Origin: Carallia brachiata
Lineage: Eukaryota; Streptophyta; Magnoliopsida; Malpighiales; Rhizophoraceae
Length of the DNA stretch: 64,000 bases
Assembly: GCA_021464245.1 (NCBI GenBank)
Contig: JADCRB010000030.1
Span: forward strand, 771,376-835,375
Reading direction: 5' to 3'
The position numbers and the translations under genes were made by a program. The notes under the pieces were generated by a model that searched no databases, had not been told where the DNA came from, and saw only the letters and a program-made list of their open reading frames with translations. Shown in pieces: positions 1-11,620 of the stretch; within the stretch, counting starts at the first letter, position 1; each line of letters starts with the position of its first letter.

Positions 1-1440
1 GGTAAAAAAATATGAGTGCCTCAGAGATTATTTATTGCAGTAGAATCAATTAAAAAAATTGATGCATAAGGGATTATTAATTCTATTTGATGACTATAAA
101 AACAAAAGACGAGGAAAAACCATTGTGGTTTAATAGGATAAAGAATTCACATTCGTTTGAAATATCAAGCTCAAATTGGACTAAATTAGCTTAATGTGAA
201 ATATTGAACCATTGTGGTTTAATATCACGAATTGTCAAAGTCAACAAATTAAATTAAACTAACTTATTATTAGACGTGAGGAATTTTACAAAAAAAAAAA
301 AACCCTTTAGATATAAAATCATAATATTCTTTGACGTGATTGTTTAAAAAAAACGATTATTTTTTGGTTAAAAAAATTTTTTGAAAAAAAAATTTACAAA
401 AAAAGTAGACTATTTTCTGTTTTTTATGGCAATAACACGAAAATTTGTGAAAAATATTTTATGGCGTTAGAGGCACATGCTTTGCATCCCAATTCATTTC
501 GCACATCTCTTTTTCATCAAAAACCCGCCAGCCGGGGACCATCTTTGCAATTCTCCGCAAAAGCTCAACAATCAGATAACCTTCGGAATTGGAGGCAATC
601 CTTGCCACCTTCTATATACTGGATGCAAAACATGCCGTATGACTATATCGTCTTTCAACTTGTCAATACATATTGCCATTTCCCTGTTGATTCCATTAAT
701 TTATACAGCTTTGGACTAATTAAAGTTGCCTTCCAATTTCAGATTCAAGTAGTTGGCTCTTGGAAGTCTAGCAAGAATCTGAATTGACAACTCGTAAGAC
801 ATGAAATCGGCATTGGGCTCTCCTTACAAGAATTGCCGATGGAAATATGCAGGAATTGGAAACTGCTCCTATCAGGAAATTCGGACACTCAAAATATCTA
901 TTCCTGAATTGGTGACTGACTTCTGCAATAATCAACAGCATTTTTGATTCCGCAAAAACAATAGCCAACTAGAAATTATATAACTTGGAACTGAAAATAA
1001 GTGCACCTTCAAATTTGATTTTTGAGCCCCAAATTGAAAAATTGAAGTAAGCAAGATGGAGGAAAAAAAAAACCCCACCACCAATCCCTTCAATTCAGAG
1101 CCCGGCCAAGAACCAGAGTTTTTTTTCGGATCTGAACCGGCCAAGCAGAGTTGGTAAAAAAAAAAAGTAAAATATTTTTTAGATAAAATAATATAAGTGC
1201 CTCAGAGATTTTTTTTTTTTGGATTACTGAATGGAGTAGAATTAATTAAAAGAATTGATGTATATATGATAGAATATGAGAAAAAAGGAAGTTTAATTGG
1301 GTTAAAGAATTTCGATACCTGTAAAAAAAAATCGTGAATTAAAATTTTATTATAATCAAGTGATTGTATTAAATTTACGATTTATTACTTAAGAATAGGA
1401 AAAATGCTGTGAGAAAAAACAAAAAAGAAAAAGGCTCTTT
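1..1440. other. AT-rich intergenic DNA with a direct repeat pair
   Basis: No intact gene is visible. A segment near 10-80 (the words GTGCCTCAGAGATT and AATTAAAARAATTGATG) recurs near 1190-1265 in the same orientation. The two copies bracket the relic at 470-960. This looks like old duplicated or transposon-derived flank; its element type is not recognised. Confidence 0.5.
470..960 (-). pseudogene. Unrecognised gene relic, possibly F-box derived
   Basis: Two short coding-like stretches lie on the minus strand in different frames. From about 802 down to 735 the translation begins MSYELSIQILARLPRANYL, which resembles the start of an F-box (hydrophobic ELxxxILxRLP pattern). From about 575 down to 470 another frame reads IVELLRRIAKMVPGWRVFDE without a stop. 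Neither has a credible start, stop or splice structure, and frames change between them. I read this as a decayed fragment of one or two genes. The F-box identity rests on pattern alone and is weak; the second stretch is unassigned. Confidence 0.3.
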
Positions 1441-1446
1441 AAATAT

Positions 1447-2060
1447 AGGGTCTGTTTGGTTTATCAGTTTAATATTATTATTGTTACTGTTATTAATTGT
1501 TAATTGCTATTACTAATTACTAATTACTGTTATTTATTGTTGTTACTGATAAGTAAAATAAAAGTAAAGTGTTTGGTTAAATTAAAAGTAATTATTATTG
1601 ATTAAACAATAAATGAAAATTTTAGATATTTTATTTCTATTTTCTTATAATAGATAATCTTTTTATCTCAAATAAATTTAAATTAATTTTATAAAAATAT
1701 ATTTAATGTTTTTATAGATAAAAATTTATTAAATATGTTAATTAAATATCAATTACAATTTATAATAAATATAATTATCTTTACACATATTATTTTTATT
1801 ATACAAATTAGTGTGTTTGAAAAAATAGTATCATTAAAATAATGTACAACTTACTGTTTACACAATAAAAAAGAAAAAGCAAGTTAATATTTATGAATAT
1901 ACTAATATTATTTTATTATTTATTTTACTATTTATATAAAAAATTCAAAAAAATGTAATTCATTATATAGTGTCCTGTTGGATATACACATACCTAAAAA
2001 TTGTAACTAAAATTAATTATTATATTATTTAGTTGATTTGTCCCATTATAGCTAAAATTA
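1447..2060. mobile_element. Probable MITE/DNA-transposon relic, same family as 11621-12350
   Basis: The segment opens with GGGTCTGTTTGGTTTATCAG followed by AT-rich runs of TTATTATTGTTACTGTTATT. This resembles the reverse complement of the right end of the element at 11621-12350. I could not place the right terminus or a target duplication, so the end coordinate is approximate. Confidence 0.35.
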
Positions 2061-2477
2061 ATTACAAAAAAAATTGATTTGATCTCAACACTACACAAGC
2101 ACTGGAATAGAGAAATAATATTTCTCAGCATGACTGTATATTACCACATAACCTTTCTATTTTACAGGAAAAAAGAAGGAAGTTCCGGCTCAACCATCAC
2201 TCCAGAGTCCACACAGTTGTTACTTTCGGACCGGTGCGTGGACCCCACCAGATCATCGACCAACATGCCTGTCCAAAGCGCTAAACCTTAAAACACAAAA
2301 AGACGAGAAGAAAAAACAAATAAATAGAAACAATTTGAGGGAATTTGGGAATTATTACAAAATTTCAAGGATTAAAAGCCATTTCACATGGATCTTCACT
2401 TCTGAATGGTGATTGGTGGTGCGTGATGTTTGCTAGACTCTAGTTTTTTTTTTTTCTTTGCTTACGTTGTTTTCAGC

Positions 2478-3250
2478 AAGGTTGTCAGAACCGGACCGGT
2501 TATCGAACCGGAAACATTAGTGGGTCAAGGTTCAACCGGTCGAACCAGTATTTGAACCGGTATTTATTAATATATATATTTATAAAAAATAATTTAATAA
2601 AATAATACTTATATATGATTATTAAATAAAAAAATCGGTTCAACAGGTCGAACCGGTATTAAAATCGGTATTTAATATTAAATATATAAAAAAATATTTA
2701 TATATATTATACATCAAAATCTATATGTAAAATGTAATATTATAATACATATGCATATATTAGAATACTTACATTTATAAATTTAAAATATATGATTTAG
2801 AATTTATTATAGGATAGAATTAATAATTTAAAAAAATTAATAATTATTTTAACAAAAAAAAGAAAATAGTAAGTGTTAATTTATAAGAAATATAAAATAG
2901 TATGTGTATTATATGAGACATTTGAGAAAATAATAAGTAAAAAAAAAAAAAAAGATAACAACAAGTTATAAGTTGGTTTAGTGGTATGAGACTTATCTTT
3001 CATGTTGGAGGTCAAGGGTTCGAAAACTAAATTATACAAAGTTGTGTGAAATTTTTTCTTAATTATTAAAATAACCAACCCGGTCAACCCGGGACCGGTT
3101 CACCGGTCCGACCGGTTGAACCGGTCCGTTGACCGGGTTTTGACCGGTCCAGTCCGTAGAGAATTTGGGTTATAACCCGGACCGGACCTCTGACCGGTCA
3201 CCGGTCCGACCGGTTGAACCGGCCGGTCCGGTCCGGATTTGATAACAATG
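2478..3250. mobile_element. Mutator-like non-autonomous element rich in CCGGTT, 9-bp TSD
   Basis: A perfect 9-bp direct repeat GTTTTCAGC lies at 2469-2477 and 3251-3259. The enclosed 773 bp has inverted ends rich in GGACCGGTT / AACCGGTCC words, and neither strand has a long ORF. A 9-bp target duplication is typical of Mutator-like elements. Inside, near 2955-3060, is a tRNA-like module with an A-box word (TTGGTTTAGTGGTA) and a B-box word (GGGTTCGAA), reported separately. Confidence 0.7.
2955..3060 (+). repeat. tRNA-derived SINE-like module inside the CCGGTT element
   Basis: TTGGTTTAGTGGTA (about 2972) and GGTCAAGGGTTCGAA (about 3010) are close to Pol III A-box and B-box consensus words and are spaced roughly as in a tRNA head. 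The cloverleaf is not complete and there is no clear poly-A tail, so it is called SINE-like and not a tRNA gene. Confidence 0.45.
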
Positions 3251-3350
3251 GTTTTCAGCTCCATTGTACCGAAAAAAAAAAAAGAGCCACTTCACATGGA
3301 GATGTTCTTTAAGCCTTTGTGTCAGTTTCTTTTATGCACTTGTGTAGTTG

Positions 3351-3358
3351 TATAAAAG
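3351..3358 (+). promoter_or_regulatory. TATA box of B3 gene 1
   Basis: TATAAAAG lies 183-190 bp upstream of the ATG at 3541. It is followed at about 3400-3500 by a CT-rich leader (CTCTCTCTC and TTCTTCTTC runs), the pyrimidine-patch arrangement common in plant core promoters. Confidence 0.55.
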
Positions 3359-3540
3359 AATCCTATGTACACAGAATAGGAAACAAGACGGAATAGTATC
3401 TTTGCAACTCTCTCTCTCTCCTATCCTTCCTCTTCAACTCTTAAAGTTTCTTCTTCTATCTCCCTCTCTTTTACTCCCTTCTTCTTCTTCCCTTTTCTCT
3501 GAATTTTGCATCCCAACATCCCTAACAGAGTTGCTCAGCA

Positions 3541-5572
3541 ATGGCTTCGGACACCAACAGAAAAACCTGTGAGTCCTTGACTTTTGAACCTGTAACACCC
3601 CATTTTTTCAAGATCATTCTTCAGGGTGCCATTCACGATGGGAGACTTGTAAGATCTCTTCTTTCCAATTTCTACTTCTGCTTCATATTTTTTGCTGCTT
3701 GTTTGCTTCTTACTGAATCATTACTTGAACAAAAGCAGGGAAAAAAAAAGAAAAGAAAAATGGTAGTTGAATGTTTATAAATCGTCATTGTTTTGCAAAT
3801 TGCTACGGTGAGATTTAAGGGATAGCGTTAAGCTGGGTTTTCTTGAAGACCCTTTTGCTTTCTTTGCTATGCGGAACTAAAAAGTTAAAGTTACAACAAT
3901 TAATTAAAGGGAATGCTAAGTTAAAAAAAAAAAAAAAATCCAATTGAATTTCAAAGTATGTGCCTTTATGACTTATTTCATGTGTGCTCCTAAGTCTTTT
4001 TGCATGATTAATTAATTTGGTATGTCTTTCAGGGGATCCCAAGAAAATTTGTGAGAAAATATGGCAATGATCTCTCAGATAAGGTACACCTCAAGGTCCC
4101 TACTGGCGCTGTATGGCAAGTAGAGTTGAGAAAGTGTGGTGGTGATGTTTGGCTGCAAAATGGTTGGCAGGAGTTTTCAAAGTGTTACTCTGTAGCAATT
4201 GGTCACTTCCTTGTTTTTGAATATGAGGGCAATTGTAATTTTAGGGTCCTCATTTTTGACAATAGCGCTACAGAGATAGAATACCCTTTGCATAGAACAG
4301 ATGGTGAGAAGCCTAACAACAATGGAGAATTAAGCAGAAGAGAGTCCAAGATGAAAGAAAATGCAGATGATGTCTCCTTTAAAATCCGGGGTAACCAGGA
4401 GCCATGTGAGGAGTCAAGAGAGAAACCACCAACACCATGTCCTCGGCCTGTTAAAGTAATGAAAACTGATCCACCTAATAGAACTTGTTGCAGACCTTCA
4501 AAGTTGTGTACTTCAATTCCTAACAATAGAACTCAAACCGGTAAGACTAATTTAGAGATTTCCAAGAAAAATGCCAGTTCAAATCCTTCTGTTACAGAGC
4601 TTGATGGTATGTAATATGCGTTTCTGTTGCCGTTTATTTTGTTTTTTTGGTTGGAAAAAGAGGCTGTTGTAATATTTTCATGAGCTTTCTTCTTCAATTG
4701 TTTTGGCATTTTCAGAGGAAGATTTATTTTCCCGGAGCAGAGAGGGGATCAAGCCCAGGGGCCTGAAATTTCCAGGAGCTTCCTTTACAGGGAGGGAGAA
4801 ACGATTGGCTGGCTATGAAAAAGCTAAAGTTCTTCACAGAGCTAGAGCTTTTAAATCTATGAACCCCTTCTTCAAGCTTGTCATGCAGCCATCATATGTT
4901 GATTCCTCACGCCATGCTAAAGTGGTAAGCTTTCAAGTTCGTTAGTTACACAAACAAGAGGGCCTGAGATGATTCTCATCGTTATATTTGTCCTCTTTAA
5001 CTTGTGCAGGCCGTGCCAATGAGCTTTGTCAGGAAATATTTTGACAAGAAGAAGCATGCTGATGTAAAGCTTTACAATGCAGAGGGCAGAAATTGGTTTG
5101 CTAAGTACCATTATGGAGGAACAGCCTTTATATACAATCGTTGGAATGAGTTTTCACAGGACAACCATTTGAAAGTTGGTGATGTTTGTGTCTTCGAACT
5201 TATTAGCCGAACAAAAATCATATTCAAAGTCTCTATTTTTCGCCTGCAACCCAAATTGCCACTTGCGTTCGGTGAGTAAATAATATTTCGCAAATAAGAC
5301 TGCTTTTTACAAACCTCAGTTTTTGAAATTCTTAGTTTCCTTTGCTCTTTTGGCTTTCAGCAGATGATGGCCGCAGAGACAATGAAGACGCACCCACCAC
5401 ACACATTGACGGTGATCGTGCTAGAGGTGATGTGAGCAGCAAGTCTATTCCACGCACCAAATTCTCATCAACATCATTTCAAGCTCCCAAAATTGCAGAG
5501 AATGATGACGATGACGATGCTATTCTTGTTGAAATCTCGGATGATTCATCATTACGCAACAAAAGAAAATAA
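3541..5572 (+). CDS. B3-domain transcription factor, VRN1/REM-like (cluster gene 1), two B3 domains
   Basis: Exons at 3541-3648, 4033-4606, 4716-4924, 5010-5271 and 5361-5572 give an uninterrupted 454-aa protein; all introns are GT-AG and all phases match. B3-1 spans about residues 20-120 (starts HFFKII, then GIPRKFVRKYGN, NGWQEF and FLVFEYEGN). A charged Lys/Pro/Ser linker follows. B3-2 spans about 277-377 (NPFFKLVMQPSY, PMSFVRKYF, NRWNEFSQDN, VGDVCVFEL). Residues 385-454 form an acidic tail ending in basic RNKRK. B3 proteins of the VRN1/REM group are nuclear DNA-binding proteins acting in flowering and reproductive tissue; this gene's targets are unknown. The ATG at 3541 follows a TATA box and pyrimidine leader. 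This is the only + strand member of the cluster and one of two without a lesion. Exon 5 has a tandem acceptor (CAGCAG). Confidence 0.85.
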
Positions 5573-6440
5573 TCATCTGGACTCATATATTATGGTATAG
5601 AGCAACGTTGTGGATAGCATTACTGGTGGATCACCACCCTAATTTGACTCTTATATGGAACCTGTGCTAATCTGCATGTACTGCTTGAATTTTCAAAGCT
5701 CTTATTTGTTCCTGGTTGCTAAATCCAAGGATGTTAAATTCATGGATTAGACTTACAGAAGGGTGTCATGCATATATTTTATTGTTATGAAACAAAGCGC
5801 AATGCCTCGAATCAACATTGTGGTTGCTTATTGGGGAATAAGGAGGGAAGCAAATAGAACGAGAAAATGAATGGAGGAAACCCATTTTCCTTGTTTGTTT
5901 AGGAAGAAAATGTAGAAAGGAAGGGGATGTACATGGAGCATCCTTGTCCATTACATGCGCGCACAGCACAATATACCTATCAGTATGCCTTACTTAGCAC
6001 AACATAGATATTGTGTCTGACTATGGTGGGATACCTTTGATTCTTGCCTTAGAACTTATCTCGGGTAGAATATTTGATAGATATTTTGCACGTAAAATTT
6101 TACAAACAGTCAGGCCTTGTTTAGCAAATAGCACAGCTTGTTAACGAATCTGCTTCTTGGAACTAAAACGTCTGCATCTCTTTTATGGTGATAGCTGATT
6201 TCTGTCATCAAATAGAATGAAATTTCCAAAGACATTGTTTTTTGCAGTGAAACTTCTTTCTAAAGCACGAAACGAGAATATCAACCAAATACAAAGAACT
6301 TACATAGATCGTGGCACAGACAGTTTCCCACGTCAAAAATATACTCTTACTGATACTTAAAAGAGGATATATTAAAAAGGATTGTTCAGAAACATAACAG
6401 CATCTCCGCGCTTATGGAACGGCGTTACAGTGCTCGAAGA
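5573..6440. other. Tail-to-tail intergenic region between B3 genes 1 and 2
   Basis: The convergent 3' ends of gene 1 (+) and gene 2 (-) face each other across about 870 bp. No coding stretch or mobile element is recognised. AT-rich words such as TTTTATTGTTATG near 5780 could serve for 3'-end formation, but no signal stands out. Confidence 0.6.
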
Positions 6441-8273
6441 TCAACAATCTTTTCTGCAAATGGAGACTTTAATCAGTTCTCTCTCGACCAATTCAAAAGT
6501 GCAAACATCTTTCGCTTGCAAAGAGTTCTCCCTTGCAAATGTTGACCAACCAGCTGAGAAACATTGAAACTTGCCATATTTGTAAATGAGCAACTTTACG
6601 GGCCACAATCTACTTCCAAGTTCAAGCATCACAATCTGCCCGTGGTAATGACTTTGCGTCCCCAAAAAGCCACGTGGTATTTGCTGCACCAGAACAGGGA
6701 AAAAAATTAGTAACAATAAGCAGTATATAGTCTGTTAAAATGGCAATGCGAGAACATTTTGTTGACCTACCATAGTGTTACGTGCAAAATGATATAACCG
6801 AAAAACCACAGTGAAGGAGGGATATCTGTTGAATTTGCTTTTAGCTCCATGTGCAAGAGGAATCCCTGAAGGTATAGATCCTCTAGTGGCCTGTTTACCA
6901 GCAATTTTCTTGAATGGGATTTGCTCGAAGTTGCCTGCATTAAAATAGATGAGTTAATGAATATATGAGTTAACTCATTGAACTGCCCATCCTAGGAAAA
7001 TTTATGAGATTTGATACGTTCTGAGAAAAGCACAAGAACAGAAACCTGCTTATTACTGAAACCTGAAAACAACATTTAATCAGAAATAAAAATGCATATT
7101 GCTAATCACTTACCTTTAGATTTCCCCACATAATTACCTGACTTCGGCTTCCTATTGGAATTCACCAGCCTCACATTCCTACATTTAGTTGTTTTCATCT
7201 TACGACCACGAGGACGAGGTGGTGATGATGTCTGTCCTGTTTTGCAGGAAGATGTAAAGTCACCCAAGATTTCAGCAGCAACATGGTCATGGGTTTGTTC
7301 CTTGTAGGGTTCTTGAGATTGTCCTTGAGTTAAAGGCTTCTCAATGCATGGATAATCTATCTCTGTAGCACTCTTGTCAAATATAAGGACACGAAAATGG
7401 AAATTTCCCTCATATTTAAAAAGAAGAAAATGTCCCTCAGCTAGAGAATAGAACTCTACAAATTCTTGCCAACCCTTGTGCAACCAAATTTCTCCGTCAC
7501 ACCTTTTCAACTCCACATACCATCCTTCAACACCAGGGACATTAAGGACTACCAACTCTGGTAGACAATTTCCGTAATCCCGCACAAATTTTCTTGGGAA
7601 CGCCTGACAGAAGTACCAACTGAAGTTAAGGGTGAATGAGGGATGCCAACAAGGGAAGCTTCATCAATAACTACAAAAATGTTTTCCGATTGCTTTCTAT
7701 GCTCATCATTCAATACTTCGAGCCTTATAATACATTTATGTAAGAAGCTCCTCACTCCGTTCCAAAAGTATGGAGAGAAGACACTTAAACAAATTCATGC
7801 ATTATGGATGTAAATAGTTCTCGAATCTTTCAAGTTATCTGAGTTGCCACACAATTTTATGAACACAAACTCTACTCTCACGAGGCCAAATTTCTTTCTT
7901 TTAACACAAGAATATGACATTTCAAACACAAGAAAGGGAAGTGACCATTGGACGATGAAATAGCATATCCACAACTGGCCAAGTGATGAATGTTCTGATT
8001 GAAACCATAATTAATTTTCTTAAGTAGATTTATTTCTCAATTGCTGACTTAAATCATCAAAGTTAAAAACCAGATATAAAAAATTCAGAACGAAAATAAA
8101 TCTACGTAGAGAATAGCTAGATTAAGATATACAAAGCAGGAAAGTGAGATAAGTGAAGTGAACACCCTTACAAGTTTTGCCTCCCTGATGTTATGCTCGA
8201 GAATTATCTTGAAAAACTGGGGTACTTTTTCTGGGAACATGGAGGGATGTAGTGACTTGCCGAGTTGCTTCAA
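6441..8273 (-). pseudogene. B3-domain gene, VRN1/REM-like (cluster gene 2), two B3 domains, frameshifted in exon 3
   Basis: Exons in transcript order are 8273-8172 (34 codons, starts MKQLGKSLHPSMF), 7603-7114, 6935-6771 and 6683-6441 (stop TGA). B3-1 runs from PQFFKIILEHN through AFPRKFVRDYGN, HKGWQEFVEFY and FLLFKYEGN. The second B3 matches the third domain of gene 5 (YPSFTVVFRLYHF, IPRGFLGTQ, AGWSTFARENSL, KDVCTFELV); the middle B3 of genes 3 and 5 is absent. Exon 2 ends in phase 1, and exon 3 starts correctly as GNFEQIPFKK, matching GNFGQFKC of gene 5. That frame then reaches TGG TAA. Exon 3 is 165 nt where phase needs 164, so one base is extra near 6898-6903. Without a change there the product would hold B3-1 plus linker only. 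A recent lesion or a sequencing error are both possible. Confidence 0.75.
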
Positions 8274-9351
8274 TTATTGTCTTCTATGAATTTCGCCAAT
8301 AATATTTGTTTGTCTGCAATTCACAAGGGTTCAACAATTTAAGCTATATTAACCCCTTGAATTGGAGCATCAGACCAGAGCCGAGAAAATTTGATAACAG
8401 TACTCATGGTTGAATGGTTGTGCTAATATTTTTCCCTAAGTTTATCATGCCATTACTTATCAATTTTTTGATATAATAAATACCATAACGAAGCCTTAAA
8501 AAAATTTCACCTTTCAGCAACTTGAAACAGACCTTTGTTCCTGAAACTACCAGTACCAGAAAGAACTGCAAACCATCAGTAACAGTAAGACGGCAGCCGC
8601 ATCTTCTTCCCACAACCTCAAAATCAAATGAAAAACAATTTTTTTTGGCATAAAATGTTTGCAAAACAAACAACACTAACACCAACATGCAGCCAGCAAG
8701 CGCATTACCTACAAAAAGGCAGAAAAAAAATAAATAAAGAAGGGGTACTCACTACTCAGATCACTGCACCTCCGAACTCCATAAACCCAGTTTCCATATT
8801 GTAGCCACCTAAGGCTTTTCTCCCTAACAAGTGCTTGGCGCCAGCAACAAAAATGCCTATTAATTGCCTGACATCAATATTAACAGCACAACTACCTATT
8901 TTTCGGAAAGAAAACAGATGATGGGAAGCGCAGAGGACGAGGAGAAGTACAGAGGTGGACGATAAGCAACTTTACATGAAAGTGGAAATTTTAGAAAGTT
9001 GAGCCAAATAAGCAAAGACAGTAGTTTCTCCTAACGAGTAGAAAAGGACCTGTACCAATATTGAACAAAAAGCATACGAAACCAAAGGGCCCACCGCAAT
9101 ATTTAAGGTTTCAGAAAATCTCAAGCACTAGCATTCGTTGAACCAAAGGTTCACTGTTTAGTTTTAGGTAAGTAACAAAAAATTAAAAGGCTTGCAAATT
9201 GATTAACTTTTTGATCTAATAACTCAACATCATTTTTTTTTTAAATTAATTTTGAAGCATCAACTAGTCAGCGACCAAAATACATTAACTAAGATCTAAT
9301 GCATGTATTACCTTAACTAAGATCTAATGCATGTATTACCTTACTCAATTT

Positions 9352-9384
<33 letters not shown>

Positions 9385-10629
9385 AAAAATTGAGAGAAAA
9401 CTTCAACTTTTCTCTTTCTTCTACTTGACTACTTCTCATAAATTTAGAAATTAAAAATATTAAAATATCTTATAATCATCAAAATTTTAATACAATGAGA
9501 ATTAAGATTTTATAAATTAATTAATATAAATGTAATTATAACCTAATAAAGATTTTATTAATTCATATAGTATTGCTTTGATTTTAATTTAATCTTTATA
9601 ATTGTAAAATTTTCTAATAAAAGAAAACAATAAAAAAACTATTCTTGAATTCTCCTATTTAAAAAAATATGTTAACCAAAAAAAATATTAATAAAATCTA
9701 TCAATAAATGAAAAATCTCTCAAATTTACCTATTTTTTTAAAAGAAAAAAAAAGAATTACGTTAAAATTTCCTCAAATGAGAAGAAAATAAAAAAAAAAC
9801 TACTTCCAAATTGTTCTTTTAAAAGAATTGTTTTATTCTCTCAAAAAAATTTAAGAATTCTTAAAAAAATAATATTCAAAATTAGAATGTTTTTTTATTT
9901 TTTTAAATAACATAAAATAAATTTATTAATAAATATGATTAAATCAATGTATCGGGTGAGTTTATTATTAGTGTGTGTATATATATTAATTATCATGTTA
10001 TAGTAGTATGTGTATGTAAGGTTTGTATTGTTAAGAAGGGGCACCAATATCCACTTAATCTTACTCTTAATTTTTACTCAGTTAGGCTAATTGACTTGCT
10101 GGCTTTTTTTTTTTTTTTTTGCTCTCTCCAACTTTACTAGAAAGTAGAAAGTATATACTCATGCTCAAATATCCCTTCTGGTCTTCTCCCCAAAGTCGAG
10201 CCAAATAACCACAACGGAAAAAAGTTGTGAACAGCGAAAGACTCTGCACTAATATTAAAGAGAAAGGTGACAAAAGCCTAAGCCCTTTCTTAACATGTAG
10301 AAGTCAATGCTTTATTTTCCACTTCTTCCGTAAGCTCTGAATAGGGCATGATGCATTAACACTAAAACCTTAATTTTCAGTGGAGATGACTGGAGATTAA
10401 AATAGTTTTTTTTTTTTTTTAATGTTTTGATCCTTTTTGTTTTGTTTTGTGTTTTTTTTTTTTATTTCAATCCCTTTTATTTTGTTAAATGGTCTGCTCT
10501 GAGGACTGACAAAAATGGTATACTGGGCCTTTATGCCTTTGTAAGGCAACATAAATCGGAGCCTTTGCTTTCTTTATTTTTGGACTTATCCACTTGAACA
10601 AAATTTCAATCTTGAGATGTGTTAGCTTG
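8274..10629. other. Intergenic DNA upstream of B3 gene 2
   Basis: No gene is recognised. The stretch contains a 28-bp tandem duplication (TAACTAAGATCTAATGCATG...) near 9287-9345, followed at about 9353-9380 by an (AT)n microsatellite. From about 9400 to 10000 it is very AT-rich. Poly-T tracts occur at 10106-10120 and 10408-10421. Confidence 0.55.
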
Positions 10630-10979
10630 TAGAGGTGTTAAAAAGTGACTTGATTCGATAACTTATTTGAATATATCCAAAAAATTTAAGTTAAAAACTT
10701 AATTTTTTAATCTAAATTCAAAAGTAATACAACTCAAAAAATACCCAAAAATTTTAAATTTAATTAAAATATTTTATTTTAATGAAAAATGACTTAAAAA
10801 AAATAATGGTTTAATGTGAATTCGACCTGAATTCGATTTGAATCCAACTCGAATCTGAAACGACTTAATTTGAATCTGAACCGAACGTAATATAACCTGA
10901 AAATAGCTCAACCGAAAATGACTCGAACCCGAAACGACCCATCTCGAACCCGACCCAACTAAACTTTTTGACACCTCTA
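10630..10979. mobile_element. hAT-type MITE with 8-bp TSD
   Basis: Terminal inverted repeats TAGAGGTGTTAAAAAGT and ACTTTTTGACACCTCTA bound 350 bp. A perfect 8-bp duplication TTAGCTTG flanks them (10622-10629 and 10980-10987). An 8-bp duplication with TAGAG-type termini is characteristic of hAT elements. There is no coding capacity. The interior is made of repeated GAATCCAACTCGAAT-like words. Confidence 0.8.
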
Positions 10980-11087
10980 TTAGCTTGTTAGGTACTGTAT
11001 ATAATGTGACCGAAGTGACATTAATATGTTCTCATTTGACTAAAAAAAAATTTATTCTTAACCAGCACCCGAGTAATTTTTACCTTA

Positions 11088-11470
11088 TGCCGTGTTTGGT
11101 ATGTAAAAGAAAATTAAAAGAGAAAAAAAAGTATAATCATTATAATTTACTTTTCTTTCTCATTTTTCTTTCTTTTCACTTTCTACACAACTCCAAATAA
11201 TATTATTTTCTCTCAATTTTTTCTCTCACAAATTACTATTCACATTTTCTTTCATTATACTTTCTTTCTCTCACCTTTTTCTACCACTCCAAATAATTTT
11301 ATTTTCTTTTCACTTTTTCTCCCACAAATTACTATTCACATTTTTTTCACCTACTTTCTTTCTCTCAACTTTCTCTACTACTCCAAACAATTTATTTTCT
11401 CTTTACTTTCTTTCTATTTCTTCTCTTTTCCCTTCATTTTTTCTCATTTTTTCACACTCCAAACACACTC
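11088..11470. mobile_element. Tourist-like MITE, TTA target duplication
   Basis: The ends GTGTTTGG (near 11091) and CCAAACAC (near 11457-11466) are inverted. The segment is flanked by TTA at 11085-11087 and 11471-11473, as expected for PIF/Harbinger insertions. The interior holds two to three diverged tandem copies of a pyrimidine-rich unit of about 100 bp (CACAAATTACTATTCACATTT...). Confidence 0.5.
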
Positions 11471-11620
11471 TTAGAGTATCTGTAAGGGCGATTTTTTTAT
11501 TTTTTCTTAATAATATAAAGTTAGCATAACACGTCAAACCCAAAAACGAAAAAAAAAGAAACAGAAAAATTGGGAAAAAGAACCATTGAGGTAAGGTCAA
11601 TTATTTATAATACAAACTAA

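Noticed and set aside
2955..3060. A functional tRNA gene
   Set aside because: A- and B-box words are present but stems for a cloverleaf do not pair; a SINE-like module is the better reading.
6936..7113. A 17-nt microexon in the gene 2 intron that would repair the reading frame
   Set aside because: It needs a poor donor, and the exon 3 start already matches gene 5 in the normal phase; a 1-nt insertion inside exon 3 explains the break more simply.
9353..9380. CRISPR-like or regularly spaced repeat
   Set aside because: It is a plain AT microsatellite; no direct repeats with unique spacers exist in the window, as expected for plant DNA.
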